The notes below the pieces were generated by a model that was given only the letters and a program-made list of their open reading frames with translations, was not told the DNA's origin and made no database searches. A program made the position numbers and the translations under genes. This document shows positions 44,166 to 55,197 of a stretch of DNA of 64,000 bases, piece by piece. The stretch is taken from positions 3,562,855-3,626,854 of the forward strand of contig NW_015622544.1 in assembly GCF_000835495.1 (NCBI RefSeq). Reading direction: 5' to 3'. Origin of the DNA: Cladophialophora immunda. Its lineage: Eukaryota > Ascomycota > Eurotiomycetes > Chaetothyriales > Herpotrichiellaceae. Position 1 is the first letter of the stretch; each line of letters opens with the position of its first letter.

Positions 44166-44728
44166 ACTTCCAATTCCGACATCATGTTGTGTGGTGGCAG
44201 CATGGACGCTCCAAAATCGGGACCGTCTTCTGAAACCCTTTCGCCGCCCGAAGAGTAATCCGATCCTTTGGTGCTGCTGTTCTTTGTACAAGTCACATTA
44301 GCAATTGTTTCCTCGTTCCCGAATCCGACAATGGGAAAAAACTGATCAGTGAAAGGTAGGGTGAATATGATGGGGGGTGAACTTGATTCGGCATCCGGTC
44401 ATGAATGGTCATCCGACCACGAGAATTGGTCGAGCCAGCAGGACAACCGAACACCTTTCATCCAACTCGCCGCCGGTGTTGCTATCTTGTGCCGACGGAC
44501 GCGCTCCTACCGAACTCTCCCCTGACGGGTGTGCCATCTCGGGCCGACCGACACTAAGCGATGGGCTTGAAAAGTATCATCTGAGAGAGATGGCTCGCGT
44601 TGCTCAAAATGACTCCTTTGGAAGCATGTCCAAGCCTTTGTTCCTAGTGAGCCTGATCTCTCTGTTGTGCAAAATTGGAAACTCCGCGCCTCGTCGATGA
44701 TCCAAAAGGTCGACGATAGCCAATTGCC
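44166..44728. promoter_or_regulatory. intergenic, promoter of beta-diketone hydrolase-like gene
   Basis: 563 bp. It contains CGG-CAT-CCG at 44389-44397 and repeated GGTCATCCGACC-like sequence (about 44397-44418). Frames here are short and without domains. Confidence 0.35.
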
Positions 44729-45535
44729 ATGACCAAATTTGACGAGTACAAAGACCGTTACGCCCACTACCATCTTGAACGCACGGACGATGGTATCCTC
44801 ACCATCCGATTTCACACGCAAGGCAAAGACATTATTTGGGGTCCGAAGCCCGACGATGAGTTGGGCCAACTCTACGCGGATGTGGCCAACGATGTCGACA
44901 ACAAGGTCGTCATTCTCACCGGCAGTGGGAGTACCTTCATCCACTACGAGGACCTCGCATCGGGAGCAAACGTCTTGCCCGCGTCGGAATGGGGGACACA
45001 TTTTCACCCCTTTGTCTTGCGTCTCCCGCACAACCACATCGACATTGATTGTCCCATGATTGCTGCGGTTAATGGTCCGGCAACCGTGCACGCGGAACAG
45101 GCATTCCTCTGTGACATTGTGCTGGCGTCCGAGACCGCGGCCTTTGGCGATCAACCCCATTTTCCCAATGGCTTGGTGCCGGGCGATGGTGTCCAGGTGA
45201 TTTGGCCCATGTTGATCGGCATGAACCGTGCCCGCTACCTCATGTACACCGGTCAAATCCTCGATGCCCGAGAGGCTCAAGACTGGGGATTGGTCAACGA
45301 GGTCCTACCGCCAGCGGAGCTCCTTCCACGAGCACACAAGTTGGCTCGCCAGCTGTTGCAGGTGCCAGAGCTCACGCGACGCTTGACCCGCCGTACGTTC
45401 GGCGCCGTCATCAAGGAGCAATTGAACACCTCACTCCCTTACGGCGCGGCGTTGGAAGGTCTCGCCGCCGCTCATTACTGGCCGCAAACGTACAAGCCCG
45501 CCAGACTCCCTCCCAGCGCTCGATTACCTGACTGA
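44729..45535 (+). CDS. crotonase-superfamily hydrolase, 6-oxocamphor-hydrolase-like
   Basis: An intronless 268-aa enoyl-CoA hydratase/isomerase-fold protein. It lacks the Glu pair of hydratases in the usual position. His121 (NGPATVHAEQ), His144 and Asp153 (PHFPNGLVPGDG) and Glu243 (AALEGLAA) instead align, each shifted by exactly one residue, with His122, His145, Asp154 and Glu244, which I recall as the catalytic set of bacterial 6-oxocamphor hydrolase. That enzyme cleaves cyclic beta-diketones by a retro-Claisen reaction without CoA. Sequence, spacing and length (257 versus 268 aa) all fit. The upstream FAD monooxygenase and SDR could create such a diketone. The ATG at 44729 is consistent with MTKFDEYKDRYAHYHLER family starts. 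No targeting signal. Confidence 0.85.
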   Translation: MTKFDEYKDRYAHYHLERTDDGILTIRFHTQGKDIIWGPKPDDELGQLYADVANDVDNKVVILTGSGSTFIHYEDLASGANVLPASEWGTHFHPFVLRLPHNHIDIDCPMIAAVNGPATVHAEQAFLCDIVLASETAAFGDQPHFPNGLVPGDGVQVIWPMLIGMNRARYLMYTGQILDAREAQDWGLVNEVLPPAELLPRAHKLARQLLQVPELTRRLTRRTFGAVIKEQLNTSLPYGAALEGLAAAHYWPQTYKPARLPPSARLPD

Positions 45536-47012
45536 AGATGGGATTGTTATGCTTGCAACAACGGGGCAGATGTGGTGGAATAACTCTTGGGAAATGTCAT
45601 CCATGTTCCTACTAAACTTGTTCGATCCAATTCAGACAGGTCCATGTCTAACAAAAGCTTTCGGACTATGCATATTTAGGTAGTTAAGAGTCGAATGAGA
45701 TTGCTCATCTGATTCCTTCTACGCCCGGGCTGGGGCCTCTCCCTGACAATACTATGAATTCTTTTGCTTTCGCTTCATCGAAATGGGGGTAAGGGTATGA
45801 TAAGATTCTAACTTCAGAATAAGGACGATGTAACACTATCTACTAATATACTCTCTAATATTTCAAGCATGAATTTCTAATAAATCTATAAGCGTAGGTT
45901 GTCACAGCACTTACTCAGGAGGTTTCCAAAATACTGCCAGTAGCGCCGGCTGTCAGCATCCACTTCGCAGTCGGTGCCTCTCTCGTTTTCTTTCCTCTCC
46001 TCAGAACGCTTAGACGTACTGTCTAGATCCTTCAGATAGGAGCACGCCTATAGCTGCCATCTACTTGGTTGGTAACACCCCTGCGCGATTATACTCGATC
46101 AGTATCTTACGGCCTTCTCTCATACCGGGGCCCGGGGGACTGGACCCGGTTTCCTCTATTATGTACATCGGACCTCCGCTGTTGAGAGCTGGTCCCATTT
46201 TAATCGTCGGGATGGCTTGTTGCTACGCCTCGGGTGCTAAAATGTTTGCGACCGAGGCGTTGTTGCTTCCTCCGGCCTTACAGTCTTTCCAAGTCTCTCC
46301 TGTTCTCTCATAAAGGTATGAATAGGGGGTCAGAGGACCACAGACGGATCGAATTCATCCTTCGGATCCGAAGTCTCTCTGGTCTAACTCGGTGTTCGGC
46401 TGGGGGTCATCCGATTCGCCCATCAACCTGTCAATCTTCCCTTGACAAATGAGAACTACATCGGCAGTGAGGGTTTCCTAGGAGTTTGGACTAAGGGGGG
46501 GTTGGCGAAAACTCTGAGATTCCCTAATGCTCTAATCATGTTCCAGAGAACCACTGAGGATGTTAAGGAGCCTCAGGATCTAGAATCAATTTATGCACAT
46601 GACCTCGACGAGAGAATCCACCCAATGAACTGTCATGGTTGGACGAGCCACCACGTCGCCATTCAGTCCTGTACAATGCTCAATCTGATCTGCGGCACAA
46701 TTTGTAGAACAGCAGGCAACAAAGTCTTTGAACTTCTCTTCTCTAAGCATTGATGGCACTGTGTCACAAATTGCCTGCCTGAAGCGGGGTAAAGCACCCA
46801 TCGAGCGCATTTTCATGTATCCGCTAGCAGGGGGTTCATGGGCCATAAGCATCTCTCATTCCCCTGGCTGCGAACTCTGCCTAATGGCGGCTGGACTCGT
46901 CAAAGTGTTAACGTCTGCCTTTTAAACCTCGGCTGCATCTACGACCTCTTCCAAAAGACGATTCACCTTTTTTGGTCCACAAGGCAGACAGACTCGTAGC
47001 AACATTTGGATC
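45536..47012. other. intergenic, no supported gene
   Basis: About 1.5 kb. The first part (45650-45900) is AT-rich. The rest has short, overlapping frames (up to 103 codons, 46442-46753) without domains. The texture could be decayed coding or transposon DNA, but nothing identifiable remains. Confidence 0.45.
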
Positions 47013-49787
47013 ATGCATCCACCAAAAGTCCCTGTCGCTTGTGTGGCTTGTCGCGAGAAGAAAATACGCTGTAAGTTCGAGTTTTCTGCTTCCATCCGAA
47101 GGAAAAGCTGTTCACCAGGCTCGTGGCAAACAGGCCGTGGAGGCTTCCCTTGTGAAAAATGTGTCGTAAGTCGACCTCCGATCCAGATATGCAGGCGGCT
47201 GGTTCTTCCTTGACCCAGAGTCTCAGAAAACAATGCTTCGTCCTCCCCGCTCGCCGTCCGAAAAAACACGCCGACAATGACCGCACAGCCATGCTGGAAA
47301 GTCGAATGGCGCGAATGGAGACTCTAATACAGTCCCGGCAAGACTCTGCATCATCCAATGCTGGGGTACATCTGGGACCTGACCCAGCGTCTGTTGCCCG
47401 AACCAATCCACCAGCAGCCTTGTCGTCGATTGTGGCACTGGATGGAGCGCCGGAAGGGAATGAAAATCTTTCGGCCGATGCAACGTGTTCTCAACGGGTG
47501 GCCGTCCATCCCTGGCAGGTGAGCGCCATTTTCATCATTCCTTTCCACCATTCCTGCCCCTCCTGTGAACGCGGGAACCACAATCACCAGACCCCAGGTT
47601 CTGATTTTGAAGTCGTCCAGGCTTCCCAGAGTCCGACCACACTCCTGTTTTCCGAGTCTCATTCAAACTGGTCCATAGACCAACAGGCTGTTCAGGACTC
47701 GGTGAATGTTCAGGAACAGATTACCATCGCTCCACATAAGGTAGGTTACGAAATCAATCATCCGAATTAGCATCGTGGGGGAACTGATCTAACCAAAACA
47801 GGCCAATTGGGAACACATGGGTCAGCTCTGGTGCTTTTGGTTTCTGCCTTTTGCCAGGACCCTAATTGATTTTGCAGGCCCGAGTTCCTGGATCACCATT
47901 TGCTCTCCGCCGGGATTGAAATGGGTTGCGGAACGATCAGGGACCAATGCGCTTGCCGAGTGCGCCAAGGACCTCACGTTGAGTTGGTCTCAACGTCTGA
48001 AATTCGCCGGGCTTCAACATCGAGACGACTCGTCAGAACCCGACGCTCAGACAGCGTGGCTGTATACCAAGGGTTCCTACCGTTCCTCTCTCGCGTTGTG
48101 GTGTGCCTGGACCTAACCTTTGCAGCTTATTTCGAAGACTCTCTCGAGGCCCTCTATGGTGTCGTATACCGTCCCGAGTTCGAAGCGCGGCTCCACGACC
48201 ACTTGAATTCCCGTGGCATTAATTGCCCAACGTGGCATGCTTTGAGGAATGTCGTGTATGCCACTGGCTGCAGGACGTATCTGGCCAAGCAGAAATCGTC
48301 CAACTGGTCCGATGCACAACGACAGTCCTGGGTGTATTTCGAGAATGCCCTTTCCGTCTACGTCGACTTGCTTTACACCCCCTCCGGACTTACTGCTGTT
48401 CGCGCTCTGGCGGCAATGGTGGGTCGTGTCGTCTGCAGGAAAAGCGTGTACCATCTTCACGTCTGACCACTGGTGATATCCAGAATCTTCATGTTGAAGG
48501 TGCCGGAAACGCGGCTCTCGAGTCGGTCATGTGTGCCAGCGCCGTACGATTGGCGCAGACGAAAGGTCTACACCGAGAACCACCAAGTAGTTGGGGACTC
48601 TCACAGGATGAGGCCCTTCATCGCAAGTGGCTGTGGTGGGCGATTTACATTCATGAAAGACAAGTCACTCACCGTTCCGGTCGTCCATCCGTGCGTCCAT
48701 CGGGAACCCAACCCCCTTTTCTTACGGACCTTGCACTGATATAGCACACAATGCTAGACGATTGATGAAGACAACATCAGCTGTCAGATTCCAACGACTG
48801 TTGTCGCTGGCAGTACGATCGATCTCTCGTTTATGACGGCGATGGTGCATCATGCTCGCATCTCAGCACAAATCTGCCGACAGCTTCTTTCCGTGTCCGG
48901 CTTTCGACAATCTCCGCCAGTCATTATGGAACGAATGGCCGAGCTAAGCCAGCAATTGGAGACCTGGAAGATCTCCCTTCCTGACCACTTGAAACCTGCC
49001 GCCATTGATCCCTCTGCTTTTCGCTCAGTGCGAGAAATGAATCGCACCCTGTGTGTGCACTTTGCCTACTATGGCAGCATCACAGCAATAAATACAATCT
49101 TCTTTTATCCATGGATCTCGTATGCTTGCGGCATCGATCCTCGAAATTTGGCGCATACCCACCAGATTGTGGAGAGCACAAAGGTGGTGGCAGAAGCTGC
49201 AAGGGACATTATACACGCAACCAGAGTCATCAGCACCGACGCTACTTCGCCACAGTGGTAAGGGATGAAGGTCCCATCCTTGTCAGGCTAGATCATGCTG
49301 ACCTTTTTTGGTTGTGGAGGCTGGTATTCTACTTTCCCATGGTCGGCTTAATTAACTTGTTTTTATATGTTCTCAAATATCCCAACATTCTCTCGGCTGC
49401 TGTCGATGTATCAATCTTGGATATTGCGGTCGGACACTTTGGACATCTGGAAGTGGTCACTGCATTGGAGCTTAGTTACCCGTTTGCCCGAGAGGTTTCC
49501 CGAATCGCATACAACACGGTGAAGTACAGCAGAGGGAGTAAGTCTGGCCCCACGAGCCCTGAGACACCAGCAGCGGCAGCAGCAGGCCCGACAGACACGG
49601 CTTCCAACAATGCCATGTTTCCTGACATGGTACGTGTTAGTCCTCCATTGCCCATCTTGAGATTTACTCTTACTGAGATCCAAAGATCAATAATGCCGGG
49701 GAACCTTTACTCGAGCTGGACACCTTCGACATCTTTGAATTGGACGATCTTCCAGGAGAAGGAGACATGATATATTTCCAGGCCTAG
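47013..49787 (+). CDS. Zn2Cys6 transcription factor (cluster regulator candidate)
   Basis: Assembled from eleven exons: 47013-47070, 47134-47165, 47219-47518, 47591-47740, 47802-47820, 47878-48072, 48126-48418, 48484-48690, 48758-49257, 49320-49629, 49686-49787; 721 aa. The zinc cluster is completed only by splicing exons 1-3 and is perfect: Cys10, 13, 20, 26, 29, 36 (C-x2-C-x6-C-x5-C-x2-C-x6-C). The rest fits the fungal-specific transcription factor middle domain: GPSSWITICSPPGLKWV, AYFEDSLEALYGVVYRPEFEA, AVRLAQTKGLHREPP and DEDNISCQIPT. The C-terminus is acidic. The intron 47519-47590 is exactly 72 bp and free of stops, so it may be retained. The donor at 48073 (GTTCCT) is weak. It probably regulates the neighbouring enzymes. 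Confidence 0.8.
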
Positions 49788-50692
49788 AAAATAACCGCCT
49801 AACTTGGCCGTCCATGGTTCAAGATATTTAGGGTTGTGAAGCGGCCCGTGCGGCATTGCGCCACCCTCGATGACAACAGATTGAACCCAGGCCGTCAAGG
49901 TTGTGTTAGGGATGCCCGCCGTCCTGATTGGCATTGCCGTAGGAAAATATGCCCGGGCTCCCTTACTTCACATTTCAATCGCACAATGGGACGCTTAGCT
50001 AGAGCTAGGTCAGCTAACAGTCTTCAATCTAGACCGACCAAGTCATCGGGCTATGAAGAAAATTGTGAACATTGATAGTGGAAGAACTGAGGTCATACGA
50101 CGATGCAAGCTCGCCACAGAAGCAAAGAAGCGGAGACAAGGTGGTTTTCTCTAGACACTGCAGAGACTTGAGGAATGTCGAGTATTGTGGCCTTAGTTAG
50201 CATTCAAGTGGGGCCAATGCGATATGACAACTTTGCAGCCAGCGCAGCACGCGATGTCGAGGACTGAGACAGACCTGGAATGCTGATGAGGCGTGAAGTA
50301 CACGTTGGGCACGTCTTCACCACTTTCAGTGAGCGGGCAACAATCACGGCCCCTGGGAGGTTTGGAAGCAGGTTTATTTCGTTCTCGACAAGATTTTACG
50401 GACTTGTGGAGGGATTCCGGTGGGAAAAATTTCCTGTCTTCAAACTTAATAGCGTCTTTTTTTTTTAATCTTTTTGTAACAATCTCGACGGTGTGGTCTT
50501 GGGGCAGACTTAGGCTGGCTGACCTTGCTCACCATGATTGAAGAATACAGCTCCCAAAGTGCGCTCTGTAAACCCACAGCTTCTGCTTTGTGAGCAGCTT
50601 CCTCGTTTCAACCAAACACATCTCATCTCGCTCGTTCTCATAATCAAAGATAAGCTCCGGACAAGCGTACCTGACTCGAATCTTGCTCTGAT
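49788..50692. other. intergenic between convergent genes
   Basis: About 900 bp between the convergent ends of the transcription factor and the permease; includes a T-tract at 50458-50466. No coding signal. Confidence 0.5.
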
Positions 50693-52372
50693 CTATGACC
50701 ATAGCACAGCAATCTTTTTCCAAAAGCTGTGCTGGTTGCTTTGTTCCGCCTTCATGTTCTCCATTCTAGTCCATATCTCAGCATCAGCTTCGATTTCGGC
50801 CAGATTCGTCGTCAAATCCACGTTGGCCGTCCTATACATCCATGGATCGTTTCTGCCCCAGGTGAATTTGTGTCCGATCCAAAGCAGCACGAAGATCGGT
50901 ATGCCCAAATAAGTGGTCAAGAAACCGCTTGCCGTGAACCTGCCTGGGTAGAAAACGGTAAAGCCATTCATGAGAAGGAGGAATGCAAAGAAGAACATGC
51001 AAATCCACGCTGCGTATGGCTGGATCACTGATCTGTAGGGCACCGTGACGCCCTGTGCATCGCATGCCTTACGAAAGCGGATGTAGACAATGCAGCAGAT
51101 GAGCCAGGAAGTGAAGCCGGCCGTGTTGGTAAGGTTAATGAACCAATTAAAGACCACTCCCGCCGAAGAACCGCAGTTGAGGTAGGCCAAGAGAGCGAAG
51201 CAGCTGCTGGCCAAGACGGCGTAGATGGGCAATCCATAGCGGGTACATCGGGCGAAGATTTTGGGGGCGTCTCCGGCCACCGCCAGCGAGTACAAGGCCC
51301 GGCTCGACATGTAGAGATAAGAGTTGCCGGAGGACCACGCACTGGTAAGAATGCCCACATTGATGATGGAGGGCAAGGCTGGGATGCCTGCATTGCGGAT
51401 AGCAATAACCCATGGTGAGGCGTTGGCATTGCCAGCACCAGAAACGAGACCTTCCGAGTCTGAATTGGTGATGATTCCGATTCCAAGAGCACCAATAACG
51501 TAGAAGATGACCAGTCGGATAAAGTAACGATGAGATGCCTGGGGGACGTTCTTGCGAGGGTTTTGCATTTCGCCAGTGGAGAAAATGACCAACTCCGGAC
51601 CAAAGTAGAAGGAGAACCCCGAGAACACCCAGATGTAGAGGAAGGCGGTGAAGCGGCCGCCGGCACCGTCGACAATGTACGCCTTGACAGCGCCAGGGTT
51701 GTTCCAGTAGCGGAATCCAAGTCGGTCATGGTCGGGGCCTCCCCCAAGCATAAGGACAAATGACAGTATCAGGAGGCCAGTGATCATGGCCACCTTGATC
51801 CCCGCAAACCAGAACTCGGTCTCGGCGTATATACCAACGGGACACAAGTTGAGTGCCACAATGACAATCAGCATAATGGTGATCCAGACGGCCATGTGGA
51901 CGTTGTTGGGCCAGTAGCCGATGACAATGCCTGCGGCAGTGACCTCGTAGGCGACGATGATGCCAAATGAGTAGAAGTAGAGCCAGCCAAGGGCAAACCC
52001 CAGGGACGGTGAGACGAATCGGTTGCAGAAGCAGGCCATGGAGGCACCTGAGACAGGCAAAAAGGCCGCGACTTCGGCCACGGCCGTGATGACGCCCAAC
52101 ACCAGCAGCGAGATCAGGCTGTAGCAAAGAAACAGAAGACCAGGGCCTCCGATTGCAAGTGCTTGGCCTGATCCAACGAAAAGGCCTGTACCGATAGTTC
52201 CTCCGATAGCTATCATTTGAGCGTGGCGAGATTTGATATTTCTTTTGGTGCTGGCGTGCTCGAGTATCTGGAATTGTTCGGCATTGTCCAAGGTGCCAAC
52301 CTTGCACAGTTCGGCGTCAGCCATGTTCTTGGTGGTGATCTCCTTTCCGGAGGGGGTAGGTTCGCTAGTCAT
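50693..52372 (-). CDS. amino-acid/GABA-type permease (APC superfamily)
   Basis: An intronless frame, 559 aa from ATG 52372 (an ATG at 52450 would add 26 residues). After an ~60-residue cytosolic N-terminus, the first helix carries the yeast amino-acid-transporter signature (RHAQMIAIGGTIGTGLFVGSG). About 12 membrane helices follow, with the conserved GWLYFYSFGIIVAYEVTAA and EMQNPRKNVPQ segments. It would be a plasma membrane proton symporter for an amino acid or a related amine; which one cannot be read. Its presence inside the redox cluster is odd unless the pathway handles an amino-substituted compound, so it may be a bystander. Confidence 0.88.
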   Translation of the reverse strand: MTSEPTPSGKEITTKNMADAELCKVGTLDNAEQFQILEHASTKRNIKSRHAQMIAIGGTIGTGLFVGSGQALAIGGPGLLFLCYSLISLLVLGVITAVAEVAAFLPVSGASMACFCNRFVSPSLGFALGWLYFYSFGIIVAYEVTAAGIVIGYWPNNVHMAVWITIMLIVIVALNLCPVGIYAETEFWFAGIKVAMITGLLILSFVLMLGGGPDHDRLGFRYWNNPGAVKAYIVDGAGGRFTAFLYIWVFSGFSFYFGPELVIFSTGEMQNPRKNVPQASHRYFIRLVIFYVIGALGIGIITNSDSEGLVSGAGNANASPWVIAIRNAGIPALPSIINVGILTSAWSSGNSYLYMSSRALYSLAVAGDAPKIFARCTRYGLPIYAVLASSCFALLAYLNCGSSAGVVFNWFINLTNTAGFTSWLICCIVYIRFRKACDAQGVTVPYRSVIQPYAAWICMFFFAFLLLMNGFTVFYPGRFTASGFLTTYLGIPIFVLLWIGHKFTWGRNDPWMYRTANVDLTTNLAEIEADAEIWTRMENMKAEQSNQHSFWKKIAVLWS

Positions 52373-53052
52373 TGTACAGGGCAGCTGTTCCAGCGATACT
52401 TCGAAGGCAGAGGTGCTGACATCGAGGAATTTCAGGATGAAGAGAGTCATCGTCTCGGGATGCGTCTATATTCATGTTTTGCGCACACTTACCCCCGAAG
52501 CAAAGCAAACCGCCGGGTCCAGCTTCTGCAGCGCATTCAAAGTCATTCGCATGCGACATCGCGATCGTCTTGGTGGATTCTAGCCGTCTCCGCCCCCGCG
52601 AAGATTGTTGGCCCAGTCGGGCCCACCTCCAAAGCTTTCCCGATATATATCTGCTTGTCTACCTTGGTTCGCCGGGGAAGTCCAACCCCGGATTGAGTTT
52701 GTCTGGATTGGCTTGCGGCAGGTCTTTGCTTCACGTGATCGAGGTGGCCTGCCCTTCCTGGAGAAGGGAGGCCCGAGGCATCTGCCGAACAGGAATGCCA
52801 GTAGTGACTATGGCTCCCTTGGGTTGCCACTGTTCTAGACGAGCATTATCCGTCAAAGAGTCTCTTTGCGGGTCGAACAATGTTTCATGATCATTTCTTT
52901 CTGGACCTGCCACAAGGCTGAGCCCTCTTAGATTACTTTATAAAAGTCTACCATTCGAGATCCTTAGATTTTGTCGTCCCGAACCAACTGATTTCTACAT
53001 TTGTCTGTTTTTCGAAGTTCACCATAGTTCGTTGCGAAGAGACCGTGCAACC
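52373..53052. promoter_or_regulatory. divergent promoter, permease / BVMO
   Basis: 680 bp between the divergent starts of the permease and the intact BVMO. The BVMO-proximal part (52930-53050) is T- and A-richer. No specific site identified. Confidence 0.4.
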
Positions 53053-54729
53053 ATGGGCTCTGTCGGCATCCAGCAAGAACAAGTCTACGACGTCCTCATC
53101 ATTGGGGCTGGTCTCTCCGGACTCTGTAGTCTCTATCATATCCGCCAACGGTTTCCATCGTGGCGTATCAAACTTCTCGAAGCTGGCAGCGACGTTGGGG
53201 GTACCTGGTACTGGAATCGCTATCCTGGCGCCCGCTTCGACTGTGAGTCCGTCTCGTACGGGTTTTCATGGGATAAAGGCCTCCTACAGGAATGGCATTG
53301 GAAGGAAGAATTCTCCCCACAGCCGGAAACCCTCAAATACATCCAGCGCGTGGCCGAGAGAAATGACCTTCGTAAAGACATCCAATTCGACACCCGGATT
53401 CGTTCAGCCTTCTGGGACGATACCAACCATACCTGGCAATTTGTAGACGAATCAGACAGGACATACAGGACGACATTCTTCGTTAGCTGTCTCGGCTTTC
53501 TATCTACGCCGACTCTGCCCAATATTCTGGGGATCGACACCTTTCAAGGCAAAAAGTTCCACACATCTCACTGGCCCAAGGAGTTCTGCTTAAGCCGCGA
53601 CTTGGCCGGGAAACGTATCGGTGTCATCGGTACTGGCGCAACTGGCATCCAGGCCATCACCGAAATAGCAAAGGAACCAAGCATCAAATCTCTTCATGTT
53701 TTTCAGCGAACAGCAAACTGGTCCGCTCCCCTGCGAAATTCGGAAGTCACCCCAGAGAAAATGGAGAAATATAAGGCCGAATATGACAGCGTTTTTGAAC
53801 GTTGTGCATCGACACCAATGTGTTTCCTCCACCAGGCCGACCCACGGAAGTCTGCCGATGTCTCAGATGAGGAGCGACTCGCACTTTGGGAGTCACTGTA
53901 CGCTAAGCCTGGTTTTGCCAAATGGTTAGGAGCATTTAGCGACACATACACCGATCGCACCGCCAACAAGCTCTACTCGGATTTTATGGCCAACAAGATC
54001 AGAGAAAGGGTACACGATCCAGTGGTGGCGGAGAAGCTCATCCCCAAAAACCACGGGTTTGGTACACGACGCGTGCCCTTGGAAAGTGGCTACTTTGAAT
54101 CATATAACCGGCCAAATGTCCACCTTGTCGATATAAAAGAAAACCCCATCGAAGCCGTGAACCCTCAAGGAATTTTGACCTCCGACGGGCAGCAATATGA
54201 CCTAGATGTTTTGATCTTTGCCACAGGATTCAACGCCATCACTGGTGCATTCAGCGCTATCGAATGGAGCGCCAAAGACGGTAGACCACTCCTCGGCAAC
54301 AGCGACACCGAGAAAGGACGGCGAGCCATATGGGTGGATCATAGGCCGCAGACCTTCCTGGGCATCACGGCGCCCGCCATGCCAAACATGCTCATGGTAC
54401 TCGGGCCGCATCAGCCATTTGGAAATGCTACTCGTAGCATTGAGCATGCCACGCAAGTCGTGACCGATTTGCTACAGCACTGCAAAGATAACAATTACAC
54501 ATATGTCGAGCCGACACCTGAAGCTGTGGAGCAATGGACCGAACACGTCTTTGAGTGCGGCAAAGGGTCATTAGCCAACGAGGTGGACAGCTGGATGACG
54601 GGTATCAACACTAATGTTGCCGGAATGCAAACCCGAAGCGTGGCCAGATACGCTGGAAGCGCCCTTGAGTACCGTAGGCGTTGCGCGGCTTCCAAACTTG
54701 CTGGATGGAAGGGATTACAATTTGCTTGA
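53053..54729 (+). CDS. type I Baeyer-Villiger monooxygenase
   Basis: An intronless 558-aa protein; ATG 53053 was chosen over the upstream part of the frame, which lacks an ATG. It carries the full type I BVMO set: first Rossmann GAGLSG near residue 18 for FAD, DVGGTWYWNRYPGARFD, the fingerprint FQGKKFHTSHWP near residue 164, and the second Rossmann GTGATG near residue 193 for NADPH. The ATGFNAITGAF segment is also present. The YPGARFD/ESVSY form places it with cyclohexanone/cyclopentadecanone-type enzymes. It inserts oxygen next to a ketone carbonyl to make a lactone or ester. Next to the SDRs and a hydrolase, it suggests ketone-to-lactone degradation. Confidence 0.93.
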   Translation: MGSVGIQQEQVYDVLIIGAGLSGLCSLYHIRQRFPSWRIKLLEAGSDVGGTWYWNRYPGARFDCESVSYGFSWDKGLLQEWHWKEEFSPQPETLKYIQRVAERNDLRKDIQFDTRIRSAFWDDTNHTWQFVDESDRTYRTTFFVSCLGFLSTPTLPNILGIDTFQGKKFHTSHWPKEFCLSRDLAGKRIGVIGTGATGIQAITEIAKEPSIKSLHVFQRTANWSAPLRNSEVTPEKMEKYKAEYDSVFERCASTPMCFLHQADPRKSADVSDEERLALWESLYAKPGFAKWLGAFSDTYTDRTANKLYSDFMANKIRERVHDPVVAEKLIPKNHGFGTRRVPLESGYFESYNRPNVHLVDIKENPIEAVNPQGILTSDGQQYDLDVLIFATGFNAITGAFSAIEWSAKDGRPLLGNSDTEKGRRAIWVDHRPQTFLGITAPAMPNMLMVLGPHQPFGNATRSIEHATQVVTDLLQHCKDNNYTYVEPTPEAVEQWTEHVFECGKGSLANEVDSWMTGINTNVAGMQTRSVARYAGSALEYRRRCAASKLAGWKGLQFA

Positions 54730-55197
54730 GCTTGAGCGGACTTTCATGGCGTGTCGACCTTGTCTGAGAAAGCATGCCTTTCTCCGTCATCGCTTCCATC
54801 TTATGTTGTAGTGGTGACAGGATTTACCCAGATAGCTGGAGGTTCGAAGTAAGCTTAGGCTATAGAGAACTTCAACCCATTCAAGAACTTTGTCCATCCC
54901 GTTACGATCAACCCCTGCCGTGACAAACAGTGATCAGCCCTTTCATCCTTACAAGGGGTCGAGCTTTCTCTTCTCCTCCAAAAATGTGCTCGAGAAGTTT
55001 GAACAACACTGCAGCGAGCGGCGATTATTGTGAGGGGGTTGTCACACTATACAGTTGAAGATCTGATGATATCCGACAAGTTGCTTGATTCCAAGGGTTT
55101 GCGTTATAATTCCCTATGTAAATGATGCAGATCACTCGCTCGAGCTGCAGACTGGGCGCCTTTCCAGGTTTTTGAGCGTGGTTAAAGAAGTGACAAA
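54730..55197. other. intergenic between convergent genes
   Basis: 468 bp between the BVMO stop and the SDR stop (convergent). Nothing recognised. Confidence 0.5.

Noticed and set aside
46442..46852. Pair of ~100-codon frames on opposite strands
   Set aside because: No motif on either strand; possible relic but nothing identifiable.
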